DNA of 64,000 nt from Dryococelus australis (GCA_029891345.1 CM056995.1:212363047-212427046); one strand, 5' to 3'. Shown: positions 10,489 through 20,528, counted from the first letter of the stretch. Translations and numbers: made by a program. Notes: generated by a model from the letters alone, not told the origin.

Positions 10489-11353
10489 ATGGAGTCAATT
10501 CTAGATATAAATAATAAGCCTACTTACTTTGGTAAACAAGTTTTTGTGATTATTATTAAGAATAATAATCCTTGGTTTAAAGCAAAAGATGTTGCTGAAA
10601 TTTTGGACTATGAGAAACCTACAAATGCTATTAAAAATCAAGCATATGATAAAGATAAATTACATTTCGAAAATATTAAAGGCTGCCCAAAAACTGAGCT
10701 TCCTTCAAATATGCAACCACATACCATATATATTAATGAATTAGTCTTATATTCACTTGATTTTTCTCTTTAAAAAAAGAGAAGCAAAAAATTAAAAAAA
10801 AAATGGGTAACTTCTGAAGATCTTCCATCAATAAGAAAGTATCATGTATATAAATTACAAAAAGGAATTAAATTAAAAAAAAAAACAATTAGAGCATAAA
10901 AATTAAATAAATGAAATTGACGTTAATCATTAAAAAAATATTACTACAGTTAAAGAGAAACATGTGGGAAATTTAAGAGGTACTATTCATATGGCTTTAG
11001 ATGTAATAAATCGCAGAAACAATTAAATTCAAGATACGGTCCCACATATTGTACCACAAACACAGAATCAAAATTTAAATCTAACTTTTGTTCTTTTAAA
11101 ATTGCGAATATGAATATTATGTCATTAGAACCCAAAGAAAAATGTTCAAAGACAATGGTATAGAATTGAAGATAGACATCCAAATTGTGGAGAATAATTG
11201 ATATTTGAATATATTCCAAATGCTATCAATTTATATCAAAGAATGAAATAAACAGTGAATAAGTCCATTGAATTTTATCATAACTATTTTAATATTGTCA
11301 GAAATAACTATACTTAACAAGAATTAATTAATGATATTAGTAATCTTCCTTAA
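10489..11353 (+). pseudogene. BRO-N/KilA-N family protein (relic)
   Basis: The first 95 codons from the ATG at 10489 are open and contain KAKDVAEILDYEKPTNAIKN and YINELVLYSL, the signature of the BRO N-terminal DNA-binding domain of insect DNA viruses. A frameshift at 10773 continues the protein (KKWVTSEDLPSIRKYHVYKL). Further on come MALDVINRR, YRIEDRHPN and FEYIPNAINLYQRMK, which resemble the C-terminal domain found behind BRO-N or KilA-N in nucleocytoplasmic DNA viruses. Stops and frame changes are scattered to about 11353. A TATA-like leader (TTCTTCTAAATAACACA) precedes it by about 50 bp. Confidence 0.78.
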
Positions 11354-11488
11354 ATCGAGTAAAGAAGTTAATTATTATATTAAAATTTATAAAATATCTT
11401 TTTTTATTATTCCAAGAATTATGTGAGTTATCAAAAGCTAACCATTTAACTTAATTTGCGCAGCCGAGTCTGCATTAGCTGACCCTTG

Positions 11489-12470
11489 TTAGTATTTACT
11501 TTTTAAAATTTTTTCAACGAAATATTCATTGGGATAATCCGCTTTCATAATTTTGTATTCATAAAAATTGCCTTTTATTTCTTCTCCATTAATATGTTTT
11601 AATTTGTATGTTGGTACATCATAATTAAAAATTTTGCAAATAGTAAGTAATCCTGTCGACCAATTAGCAGAAGAGTCTCAAAAAAAATTGTGTTAACACA
11701 AACAACATCTCCAATTTTATATTTTGGTTTTAAAATATTCACAAAATCTGTTTGCAATAATTTTTTTTTAAATTTATTATTAACTTTCTATTGGCTTCAT
11801 TCCAAAAGTTCTATGTTATGAATTATTATATTCTTTCATTTATTCGTCTAATATAGTTGTCCATTTATAATTGCCATTCAAAGCAAATTTTTTCGATTTA
11901 AAATTTTTTAAGTTCTATTAATTTTTCAACAACACTAGCTTTTAATTCAGAAAATGAAGAATAGTGGTAGATATTATATTTTTTCATAAGTTCTTCAAAT
12001 GTTTCATTATAAAATTCCCAGCCATTATCGGTTTATACATTATTTGGTTTTCTTTTCATCAAAATATTTCTAAAGCATTTGCTACATTTTTAGCTGTTTT
12101 ATCTCTAATTGGTATAGCAAATGTGAATTTTGAAGAAATATAACATAGATAATTGTTGAAATATATTTGTATCCATTGTTTGTATGTGATATACCTTTTA
12201 AATTACCAGTATTCATTTCCACAAGATCAATTTGCCATAAATCGTCAATTCCATACGAAATTACTTTTCTTCTTGGAAAATTTCTTCTTGCTGGCTTATA
12301 TAATTTTTTAATCATTCCTTCTCTTACTTTGGGAATTTTTTTAAATGTTGATTTAATACAGTTGCATATTGAACATTTACTTTTCTGAATTAATCGTCCC
12401 AATTTTTTGTATTTTCAGTTTTTATATTATTATTTTTAGTGACTTTCTTGCACTCCAAACACCAAGTGGA
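11489..12470 (-). pseudogene. int: Retroviral-type DDE integrase of the Polinton (relic)
   Basis: This would insert the element by a cut-and-join reaction at its AG/CT ends. On the minus strand, a zinc-ribbon-like start with CLEC near 12455 and CSIC near 12366 is followed by YKPARRNFPRRK and DDLWQIDLVEM, whose Asp at 12226-12228 is the first catalytic residue. After a frameshift, KTAKNVANAL, then TDNGWEFYN with the second Asp at 12027-12029, then SVVEKINRT with the catalytic Glu at 11925-11927, restore the D,D-about-35-E pattern. HRTFGMKP lies near 11800. The chromodomain or SH3-like C-terminus contains GEEIKGNFYEYKIMKADYPN and stops at 11489-11491. The CxxC segment may be a separate small gene fused by deletion. 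Confidence 0.87.
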
Positions 12471-12539
12471 AGCTGCCGAGACGTAGACGTCTCCATTTAA
12501 TATATATACATGTATATACATAGTTATCCTTTATATTTT

Positions 12540-12760
12540 ACCAATATTTCTATTGTAGTCACAAACCCATCAGCATATTATGATATTTTTATGTTTTTTT
12601 AAATTTTAAAAACCAATTTACTGCATCTTTTAACATCAAATGATATACTATTCTCAATTTTTTAAAAATCCTTAATAACAGTTAGAGTATCATCAGGAAA
12701 ATTATCAGAAATTATTTTATAACAGTACAGTCCATAAAAAAAAGGAAAAAAAATTGATAA
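12540..12760 (-). pseudogene. Hypothetical Polinton segment between integrase and fibre-like gene
   Basis: The minus-strand frame includes NFPDDTLTVIKDF, a TAA, then KIENSISFDVKRCSKLV; an alternative frame gives DAVNWFLKFKK at its end. It has coding character and is consistent with a small conserved Polinton ORF, but I cannot name it. A run of AT-rich filler (12765-12790) separates it from the fibre-like repeats. Confidence 0.35.
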
Positions 12761-12779
12761 TCTAAATGATAAATATCAG

Positions 12780-13321
12780 TTTTTTTTTCCACTTTGCAGG
12801 TAAATAAAATATATGAGGGTTTTCTTCAACTTTCAAGTTAAGAAGTGTATCACAATAATTCAAAACTGATTTGTTAGAATTTTGCAATTTATCAGCTATT
12901 TCTGTACCAAATATCTTTTATTGACAGCATCTTTGCCATCTACAGTATCACCCATATTATTAATTCTACAAATTTTGAATAGAAACATATTTTGTTGTGT
13001 AAACAAAAACTTTACTGAGTTGATCTCGAAAAGCAGAAACAATGGTATTATATTTTGAGTTTACATATGGTTTTAAATCAGAAACACTAGTGTTGTATTT
13101 GATTCTACATCAGTTTTTAATGCATAGTCAGAAACAATAGTTTCATATTTTGAATCTACATCTTTTTTTAGTGTCTGTTTTACATTATTTATTCGTTTTA
13201 TATAATCAGCAATTGTGTTATTGAATTGTAAATTTATATTTTCTTTTGGAGCATAAACAGAAACAATAGCTTTATATTTTGAATCGACATCATTTTTAAT
13301 GCATAATGCTAATAATTAAAA

Positions 13322-13407
<86 letters not shown>

Positions 13408-13480
13408 ACTGTTTTTTTTGATCGCATCTTTATTATTTAGAGGTTCGCCTATTTGATTTGATTAATGGTTTCCCAAATAT
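12780..13480 (-). pseudogene. Fibre-like repeat protein (relic)
   Basis: Read on the minus strand, the segment holds near-repeats of a 20-odd-residue unit: DVDSKYKAIVS (13258-13295), DVDSKYETIVSDYALK (about 13125-13165) and ALKTDVES just after. They are followed by INNMGDTVDGKDAVNKRYL at about 12905-12955. An upstream IGEPLNNKDAIKKN at about 13411-13455 has the same motif. Repeats ending in a DAVNKxY element are typical of the shaft of trimeric virus and phage fibres. A role in host attachment is inferred from that pattern only. A TA microsatellite (13326-13404) splits the frame and there are several stops and frame changes. Confidence 0.5.
13326..13404. repeat. (TA)n microsatellite
   Basis: An almost pure TA run with one small interruption near 13351-13360. 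It lies inside the fibre-like gene relic and has expanded after the gene died. Confidence 0.95.
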
Positions 13481-13489
13481 ATGTATCAT

Positions 13490-14100
13490 TTAATAATATA
13501 GATATTATATCTCGAAACTTAAAATTTCTCGAAAAAAAGATATAATACGATTAAACACAGATGTCCACATATAGAAGAATTAAAATTCAAATGAATCAAA
13601 ATAGTAAACATCATTATAGGCTGTTCACGATAAAGTGAGCACTTTTTAAGGCCCTCCCAACAGGCATTAATCGCTAATAAATATGTCTTATTTCAGCCAC
13701 AGGCATTACATTTTGATTGAGGTGAAATGTATACACGTGTTTATTGGTGACACTGTCATGTTTATATCAAAAAGCAACAGGAAGATGAAAATTGGATGAA
13801 AGGAACATTTTATAAGGGCCTTGAAAAGTGTTCACTTTACCATGAACAGCCTATATTATATTTAAAATAGAAAACCCAATGAGTGACAGGATTTGTTGAA
13901 ATATCGAAATTTACCACAGCATATTCACTTTGCGCAAATTTTTGGGTAGTTCGTCAATCATAAAAACATTTCTGAAAATTTTAATATTTAATATTTTTTC
14001 ATATCTTTCAAAATCAACATTAGATAGTCGATATGTATTCAAAAATTTTTGGCCTTCCTCTTTTTTCAAAAACTACAACACTTCTATGTTTATTTTCCAT
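13490..14100 (-). pseudogene. Adenain-type cysteine protease, split by a MITE
   Basis: This would mature the capsid proteins. The minus-strand frame begins MENKHRSVVVFEKRGRPKIF from the ATG at 14100. It continues after a frame change as LSNVDFERYEKILNIKIF, RNVFMIDELPKN and AVVNFDISTNPVTHWVFYF. The His of THWV (about 13879-13881) is the first catalytic residue. An inverted-repeat element (13617-13854) interrupts the gene exactly here. Beyond it come VYYFDSFEF (about 13583-13612), with the acidic residue, and SICGHLCLIVLYLFFEKF (about 13520-13575), with the catalytic Cys. The family, used by adenoviruses and Polintons, has the same His-Asp-Cys order and spacing once the insert is removed. Confidence 0.85.
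13617..13854. mobile_element. Short inverted-repeat element (family 1 subtype) inside the protease gene
   Basis: The left end is TAGGCTGTTCACGATAAAGT and the right end, inverted, AGGCTGTTCATGGTAAAGTG. The inverted repeats extend to about 38 bp (through AAGGCCCT) and both edges show TATA. At 238 bp it is shorter than the other copies and has a different interior, so it is a separate subtype using the same ends. It must be younger than the Polinton insertion. Confidence 0.88.
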
Positions 14101-14133
14101 TTGCCAAATTGTGTCTCTGTTGTTCTTCTAATT

Positions 14134-14137
<4 letters not shown>

Positions 14138-14202
<65 letters not shown>
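14138..14202. repeat. (TA)n microsatellite
   Basis: A pure TA run with one dinucleotide slip near 14165. It separates the 3-prime end of the PLA2-protein relic from the protease relic. Confidence 0.95.
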
Positions 14203-14204
<2 letters not shown>

Positions 14205-14205
<1 letters not shown>

Positions 14206-14960
14206 TGTTCAACAGAATAATAAATTGCACTTGCTCCTCCAGCTAAAGCACTGAGAGCTCCTAAAGCTGCAAATAAAATTGGTACAAATCCACCATGATG
14301 TAAACGACTTCTTGTTTTTCCTTTTAAAAATTTTTCAGTATTGGTATTGATAAAGCTAGTAGGAAACCTTTGCCTTCTTTTATTTTTTTCCCCTCAAGTT
14401 GATTTTTTGTTAAAAATTTATCTATATCCAAATATCTTAGTTAATCAATGGGTATGTCGAAAGTTAAGCTTTTTATCGTCATTTATAAGTAAAGAAATAT
14501 TAATAGTTTAATAAATTTTTATGCCCCATCTTAATTTTCTTTTTGTAAACATAGTTGAGGCAACAGCAGCAGAAGCAATTTTTTCTCTAATTGGAGAATT
14601 TTTATCTAACATAATTTCTTCTGCTTCTTTTTGTAAAATTTTATCAGCTTGATGTCTAGATTCTAAATCTTTATGATCTCTACATGCAATATCGTGATAT
14701 TTGCAAGCTTAGTCCAATTTATTTATTCCTGAGTCTCCTCTTTCTAATCTTTCGTTTAATTTTGTAAACGGACCACAATAATTATAACCTGGCAAATGCA
14801 TTTCGGGTAAATTTAAATTGTTTAGTGTTCAATTTATCACACCTTTGCCATGGTGTTCAGAATCCCAAAATGAATTTGGAATTAAATTTAAAACTCTTAT
14901 TAGCTATGGAATTCCTTTCGGATTATTATCAACAAAATCAGGAATTTTATTGTTTAGCAT
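14205..14960 (-). pseudogene. Phospholipase A2-domain structural protein of the Polinton (relic)
   Basis: The minus-strand frame starts with MLNNKIPDFVDNNPKGIP at 14960 and continues, with in-frame stops, through NSFWDSEHHGKGVIN. Next is LPGYNYCGPFTKLNERLERG. YCGPFT (about 14763-14781) is the calcium-binding loop. ACKYHDIACRDH (about 14685-14715) carries the His-Asp catalytic pair. KDLESRHQADKIL and REKIASAAVAS follow. The C-terminus is hydrophobic and glycine-rich (GGFVPILFAALGALSALAGG), like a minor virion protein. The same PLA2 subfamily sits in parvovirus VP1, where it opens the endosome during entry. A matching role is inferred from that family. One TAA replaces a codon right before the catalytic ACK. 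Confidence 0.82.
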
Positions 14961-14964
14961 ATTT

Positions 14965-15568
14965 ATAATGTTTATCTTTTTCAGTGTGATAATTTTTATT
15001 TCCAGCATTTTATTCATCATGAATAACTAACAATCTAACAATAAATTTTCTAACATCGTTCATCGAAATATATTCTTTTGGCAAACTATTGTATTTTTAT
15101 GCCCTCTCCAGATTTAAAATAATTTTTAAAATCCTCAAATTCCTCAAATCCATCTGTGCTTTGTGCTGGTTGAGGTTTTAAATGTTCATTATAAATTCGA
15201 CTAATTATATTAATCCACTTCCAACCACTATTTGAATTTTGATTATTCCTTTTCTCATTAAGAATATAACTTTGAAATGCGGCATTCATTGCTAAAACAA
15301 TGCCTCTGTAATTTTAAAGATCATTAGTAGTGAATTTGCCCTCAAAACAAAATTTTATATTTTTTGTTAACAAATTACAAAGTCCTGAGGTTAAATTACA
15401 TTCTTTATATTTAACAAATAGTGTGTCTTTATTTAGCGTTACTACTGGCTCTCCAATTTTAAATTTATCTCCAACTCCAAGTAAATCATATTTTTCATTA
15501 ATAGCATTAATTCTTTTTTGAATTTCTATTCCGAGATTTATAGTAGAAACACCAGCTATGGATGGCAA
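14965..15568 (-). pseudogene. Conserved uncharacterised Polinton protein (relic)
   Basis: The minus-strand reading starts near 15568 just inside the right inverted repeat. It contains INEKYDLLGVGDKFKIG and LTSGLCNLLTKNIKF, then after a break LNEKRNNQNSNSGWKW and INIISRIYNEHL, and finally SLPKEYISMNDVRKF and LVIHDE with AGNKNYHTEK. The pattern of a G-D-x-F-x-I-G strand, an L-W/C-N-L helix and a later S-W-K-W block recurs in a protein often found in arthropod Polinton-like elements. Its role is unknown to me. It lies directly upstream of the PLA2 protein in the same direction, suggesting a virion-protein cluster. At least three frame changes are present. Confidence 0.6.
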
Positions 15569-15574
15569 ATCTTT

Positions 15575-15870
15575 TCATGGATTTACCTTAAATTTACATG
15601 TTTTTTGTATAGTTTTACATGGTTTTAGATAATTTTGCATGCTTTACCTTCTGCCATGCCCTGCAAGCTATTTTGAAAAAGTGATAAATTTACTTGATTT
15701 TTGCCTGATTTTGAGGTACATTTGCTTGTTTTTTGAGATGTAAGAATTGGTACAAATGAGATTTTTTGAAACCATTAATAAGTGATGAAATTTCATGATT
15801 TTTAGACTTAAATTCTATGATTTTTAGTTCAAATTATGGACTGCACTCGAATCGGCCTTTTACATCTACT
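15575..15870 (-). repeat. Polinton right terminal inverted repeat
   Basis: This is the reverse complement of 3555-3830. It ends GGCCTTTTACATCTACT, giving the terminal CT. A slightly longer spacing than the left copy comes from small indels. Confidence 0.9.
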
Positions 15871-16520
15871 CAAAATTTCGACCTATACTCGTCAAAAAGC
15901 CAAGTCGAAATAAAGAAATCGTATACGGTTCGAAAGAGCATCTCAAAAGCAATCCATTCATACCCACAAAACACCATATGATAGAGTGAAACGGTGCCGA
16001 GAACGTAAAATAAACATCAAGGCGTCCGAGCACGTCAACATAGACGTATTTACGCAAGAAAATCGGCCGTGTCCCCAACACAGCCAAATCCAATTTTTTT
16101 TTTAATTTTGTTAACTTGGCATTTTCCTCGGAGTATGTTGCGTTGAATAATTTTTTGTTCGAAAGAGTCATCTGTAAAATATATACACTAAGAACATTGA
16201 TTCCCGTTTTAACTCCATGGTTGCAGGCTTGGCAGGCAGTGCTCTCAACATCAGCTGTCTTAAACGAACCTCTCATTAGGCGTAGCCCTTAAAGAAACAA
16301 GTCGAATTTAGCCCTGGTTCGAGAAACGTCGCGGATACGAGCAGCGAAGCGAAATTGCACCTTCGTGACGTACTGATGAATTTATTGTTCTCTAGGAAGA
16401 GGTAATCGATATTGAAATTGGTCCCGTTTGGTAAGACCGGTTGACCCATATCTCGCATGGCTTTGGAAGGCACAAGCAAACTTTTCGTTTCATGGGAAAG
16501 TATATTTACGATATGCATTC
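15871..16520 (-). other. Two abutting open frames beside the Polinton
   Basis: On the minus strand an 80-codon frame (16518-16276) ends in a TAA that overlaps the ATG of a 136-codon frame (16276-15866), which runs into the Polinton end. The GC content is higher than around it. I find no recognisable domain. It could be a remnant of a host exon or older transposon into which the Polinton inserted, or a chance frame. Confidence 0.25.
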
Positions 16521-17931
16521 CCAGAGGTTAAATGTGTGCTCTTAAAATTAGCTGGCACCAACTTCAGCTCGTGACAACACATAGCGGATGGTTCACCACT
16601 CAAGAGGAAGATCTCCAATGATTAACTACCATTTCTGCATCAAGGCTGATTCGTATTAAAGTTAACATAGAGCTAGCTGCAATAACTATGTATTGTTGTT
16701 ATGTTCACATATAAATCGCGTAGACATATATTCACATTCAATTAATTGTGAAGTGTTAATGTTTCCACCCCAGCAGTAGACACAAATATTATTACAAAAT
16801 TAACTTAGTGCCAGCCAATCAGATTAATTAAACTGCTTTTTTAAATTTAGTCCTTGGGCTTATTCATTTACGTTTCTGCTAACGCCTGTGAGAATTCTGT
16901 ATCGTGTTATTGGGTTACGATCAGAATTTAAATTACATTTTTCGTTAATTTGTGAGTATTCAAATGATTTAAAAAGTACTCCAAATTCTCGCAATTAGGC
17001 TTAATTTTAAGTGAGATAAAATGTGACACACAAACATAAATGTTTAAATTATAATAATAGCAGTTTTTTTCATGACTACAAATTATTTGTATATACGAAC
17101 ATGCATGTTTAGATACGCAGGCACAGATGCCAGATACAGCTAATTTGGCAGCACTGAATTACGACTTATCAAATACGAGCCATTCTTAACTACAATGTAA
17201 CTTCAGCTGTTATTTTATTTTAAAAAATGGTACAGAGCGAGTTAAACCAAATTTGGTACGGCCTTTAAGTGCCTTCTAAAGTGCACAGTAGCGTGAGAAT
17301 ACTGACATAACACGTAAATGGAATAAGCGAACAAATCGGGATGAATAGCGATGATTATAAAATAATGAAAAACATAACGATCTACAACACACAGAAATAC
17401 AACTTTTTTTTCCGTTTCAAATTTATATCGTATGCACTTCATATTTAATATTTATACAATGTTGAATACTCCATAAATACTACTGCCAAGACATATACAT
17501 GCGTTTATGAAAACAAAAATGATAATAGCCAACTCTAATCCATGCTCTTGTTTTCTAGTAAACCACAAGGGTCAAGAAAACTGTTGTCATCGAAACAGAT
17601 ATATGATTCCTATTTGATACACAGATAAGGAATAGTTGAGAGTTGGCCAGATATCTTACGTTCTTCGGTACGTATCCGTGTATGTGTTGCATCAAAGATT
17701 GAACACGGAGTGTGTTGCGTCATACACTTCTGTGACACGTATCCGCTTCTGTATCACCGTGGAACCGGCCTTATTAGCAATGGAAAAGAACGTAATGTCA
17801 TGATGTGGCACTCTCTTCTCCCCCTTGTAACGCCTTAGTTGCTTTATGTGCGTAACTCTCATAGAAAGAGAAGAAGTATTGTCAGGTTAATTGGCATCCC
17901 GCATGAAAATACAGATTTCTGTAGAGTTAAA
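16521..17931. other. AT-rich non-coding sequence
   Basis: No gene, RNA or repeat family is supported. Short frames here (for example 17242-17442 minus) lack any coding signal. Confidence 0.5.
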
Positions 17932-18357
17932 GAATGTTCATGATAAAGTGAGCACTATAGAAATCAACCTTCGAAAAAAGTCACTGCTCCTAGATGCATA
18001 TATTTTAATGGGGCACACTGAGTGATATGCACCTAGTAAAGTTGGCAACGATGGAGGGAAAGTAGTTCCATGGCTTAATATCAAATTAAAAGTGTTAGGT
18101 AACCATTTGTGACAACTGAAATTATTTATTTCGCTTTCTGTCAGATTTAATGCGCCGAAGTGTAAAAATAAGCAGATTTATAACATATATTTAATTTTAT
18201 AATAATTGCACAATTTCACTGGACCCACTCATGAATAAAGTGGCGAGGCCCATGGAAATGTTACTTTTAAATAAGGCAGAAGTGTATACAACATACATAC
18301 AAGTAGACCATAAGCAAGACTTTCAAAAGTACTCATTTTACCGTGAACAGCGTTTAG
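17932..18357. mobile_element. Inverted-repeat element, family 1, copy in opposite orientation
   Basis: The left end is GAATGTTCATGATAAAGTGA and the right end inverted CGCTGTTCACGGTAAAATGA. Inside are AAAAAAGTCACTGCTCCT and TGCACCTAGTAAAGTTGGCA, which are the reverse of the interior seen at 1053-1477. Confidence 0.85.
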
Positions 18358-18361
18358 GTAT

Positions 18362-18602
18362 GTAGACCTTAAGGTCTCGTCTACAGAGAGAGGCCATTAG
18401 AGACGGAGCAAGTTTCTCAGAGAAGCAGGTAGGAGGAAAGAATGGGCCACGGTCTGTAGCGAGGCACCATCCAATCATTTTCCTGGGGTAGTTTTGGGAA
18501 ACCATAGAAAATCAGAATTCAGGGTGGTCTGAAAGAGGAAATCGAAACAAGGTTAACCGAATGCGAGTCCGAGGAATTACCACTGCAGCACCTCGCTCGG
18601 TG
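18362..18602 (-). mobile_element. tRNA-derived SINE (widespread insect type)
   Basis: On the minus strand it starts CGAGCGAGGTGCTGCAGTGG (A-box region), then CTCGGACTCGCATTCGG and a decayed B-box. TCTATGGTTTCCCAAAACT and GGATGGTGCCTC follow. Such SINEs, with a GACTCGCATTCG loop and a GGTTTCCC body, are common in insects. The 3-prime end is around 18362. Confidence 0.7.
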
Positions 18603-19029
18603 ATAGGTCAGGAAAGCGATGTCTTTTAAGTAGTAGGAAAATGTAGATTCGGGGACATGGTATCGGGGTATCGGAGCTCTCAGCCGCTGACCAACTCGGT
18701 TGATGTCAGCCGGGGTCGTGCTCGCTGGCATGAGATGATTGACAAAATGACCTGTTTTACACCAAAAATCGCTTCATAAACTGTTAATGTTGCCCTGAAA
18801 CTGTCCTTTTTCCTTAAAAAATTTGCGAATAAATGAAAAAATGTCCCGATCGAATCGTCAAATACGCAAAACGGATTCGAGGCTCCTCGATGCGAGAACT
18901 AAAGAGTTCTTTGAGCAGTGAGCGGACTCAAGGCTCATCGAAGATTGAGTCTTACCGTCCCCACAACAGCAAGGCAGACAAAAGATTTCCAGCAGTGGCC
19001 CAGCAGATCAGATATGTCAGAATACATGT
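18603..19029. other. Non-coding sequence
   Basis: Locally GC-richer (18840-19000), with one 70-codon frame that has no recognisable content. Nothing further is supported. Confidence 0.4.
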
Positions 19030-19675
19030 TTGTCTACATTATTGACCAACAATCATGTTCGATGTGAGTGAGCTTGACCTTGACCACACTGACCTCAAAC
19101 TTGAATAATTGAGGAAAAATAGTAAAATTCTAAGAAGAAAATATACAACTGACCCTAAACACCACGTTGTACGAGGGTGAAATCGGCCATAGCAGCAGTA
19201 ACCTTGAATTCGAATAATTGAAAAAATCACAAAAAATAGAAAACAGTTCCCAAATTTTTTTGTAAAATTGCATCAATGACTTCGATCGCCATGCGAGATG
19301 TGGATGACATTCACATTAGCAATAAAGACTTTAAACTCGAAAAATCGAGGATAATTCGCACAAAAATAAAACAAATAAAAAACTGAAAAAACCTAGGAAC
19401 AAATTACATTACTGACCCCGACCACCATATTAGATGGGGGTGAACTAGACCTGGACGCCAGTGCCATTTAACTTCAAAAACCGGCAAAATGTTACAATAA
19501 TTTGAAAACAGTCTGTGACACTCAAGGAAAAAATTACACTATTAATACTAAATACCAAGTTGTATGAGGATTACATTGACTCCAGTGACTGTTCACCCGA
19601 AAGATAGAGAAAAAATTCGTAAAAATTTAGGATAAAATGATATAACTGATCCCAAACACCATTCCGGATGTTTTT
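19030..19675 (+). repeat. Degenerate tandem array, unit about 130 bp
   Basis: Five units can be lined up, each opening with a form of ACTGACCC(T/C)AAACACCA, then TGTACGAGGGTGA-like words. Each has a middle resembling TTCGAATAATTGAAAAA and an end AAAAAATTA/AAAATGAT. Unit starts are near 19145, 19270, 19408, 19537 and 19637. Divergence is high, so the array is old. Confidence 0.6.
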
Positions 19676-20289
19676 TTGAACCTATGGGATTGAATGTCGC
19701 AAGGATGGTAGAGCACAGGCACTCCCTGGTACGACGATCTGAATGAAAATTGATAAGTCGGTGGCCCTTTTTCCCTGTGCCAAATAATTTTCGACTGTAC
19801 AGTCGATCAATCTGCTGCCTTTCAAAGCAAATTATTGGCTTTTAATAACACACCTCACTTCTCCCTCCACTCTTCCCCACAAATGCAACACTCGGCTTAC
19901 CATCTTCCTCGCCATTTACTCGCCATAGCTCGATAACCCTTCAGTACCGACCTATGTCACCAACCCACCACCAAACTCTCCATCCCCTCGTCCTCCATCA
20001 TCCACCATTCACCATACACTACACGACTCTCTGCCCTCCTAACTATGCGAACCCCAACCCCTACTCAATACATGCTGACAACCATCCCCTTCCTCTCACT
20101 CCAACTATAGTCGGACAGGTCTAAGAATGGGCTTGGCTCTCCCTACCTTTAAAAAAAGAGCGAGACAGAACTACTCGCAAAGCACCGATCCTGCCCAACA
20201 GTGGTGCATGACAGAGAGACATACGAGTCCAGTGTTGCCACATGTAGCAATAACGATTCAAGCTGCTTATCGTGGGTGGAGAGGAGTGG
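19676..20289. other. Non-coding, pyrimidine-rich interval
   Basis: The stretch 19850-20110 is rich in CTCC/CACC words on the plus strand with little G. No gene was found. Confidence 0.4.
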
Positions 20290-20528
20290 AGTGAAGTTAA
20301 GCCGGCTGTTAACATCGAGGTATTGAGAGAAGTTGAGGTGAAATGAGGTGAGTATGGAGTAGCTCTGAAATGCAGGGACGGGGAAAATGGGAGATCCCCA
20401 AGAAATCCTGCTGAACAATGGCATAGTCCAGCACGACACCCACATGCGAAAATCCAGGCGCGACCCTTCCGGGAATATAACTCGGTTCACCTAAGTGGCA
20501 GGCGAGTAGTCCGACAAATACACCAACG
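20290..20528 (-). mobile_element. SINE family A copy
   Basis: The minus strand begins with a tRNA-like head (TTGGTGTATTTGTCGGACTA), CTCGCCTGCCACTTAGG and a decayed B-box (GAGTTATATTCCC). The body starts GGATTTTCGCATGTGGG and contains ACTCACCTCATTTCACC. The same head and body recur at 26657-26935 (plus) and 47200-47535 (minus). Confidence 0.75.

Larger units (their letters stand above)
3555..15870. mobile_element. Degenerate Polinton/Maverick (adintovirus-like) element
   Basis: This is a self-synthesising DNA transposon or endogenous virus of about 12.3 kb. Both ends carry the same inverted repeat, starting AGTAGATGTAAAAGGCCGAT on the left and, on the reverse strand, on the right, so the element begins AG and ends CT as Polintons do. 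The six flanking bases are CGCAAT on the left and CAAAAT on the right; four of six match, which fits a mutated 6-bp target duplication. Inside are the hallmark genes: family B DNA polymerase, packaging ATPase, integrase and adenain-like protease. It also holds a PLA2 protein, a BRO protein and unknowns. Every gene has stops or frameshifts, so it is a fossil. Its composition is clearly more AT-rich than the flanks. A major capsid gene was not recognised. Confidence 0.93.

Noticed and set aside
3555..15870. Reading the in-frame TAA/TAG codons of the Polinton as an alternative genetic code
   Set aside because: The stops fall at positions of different amino acids (Trp, Tyr, Gln, Glu) and come with frameshifts and deletions, so decay is the simpler explanation.
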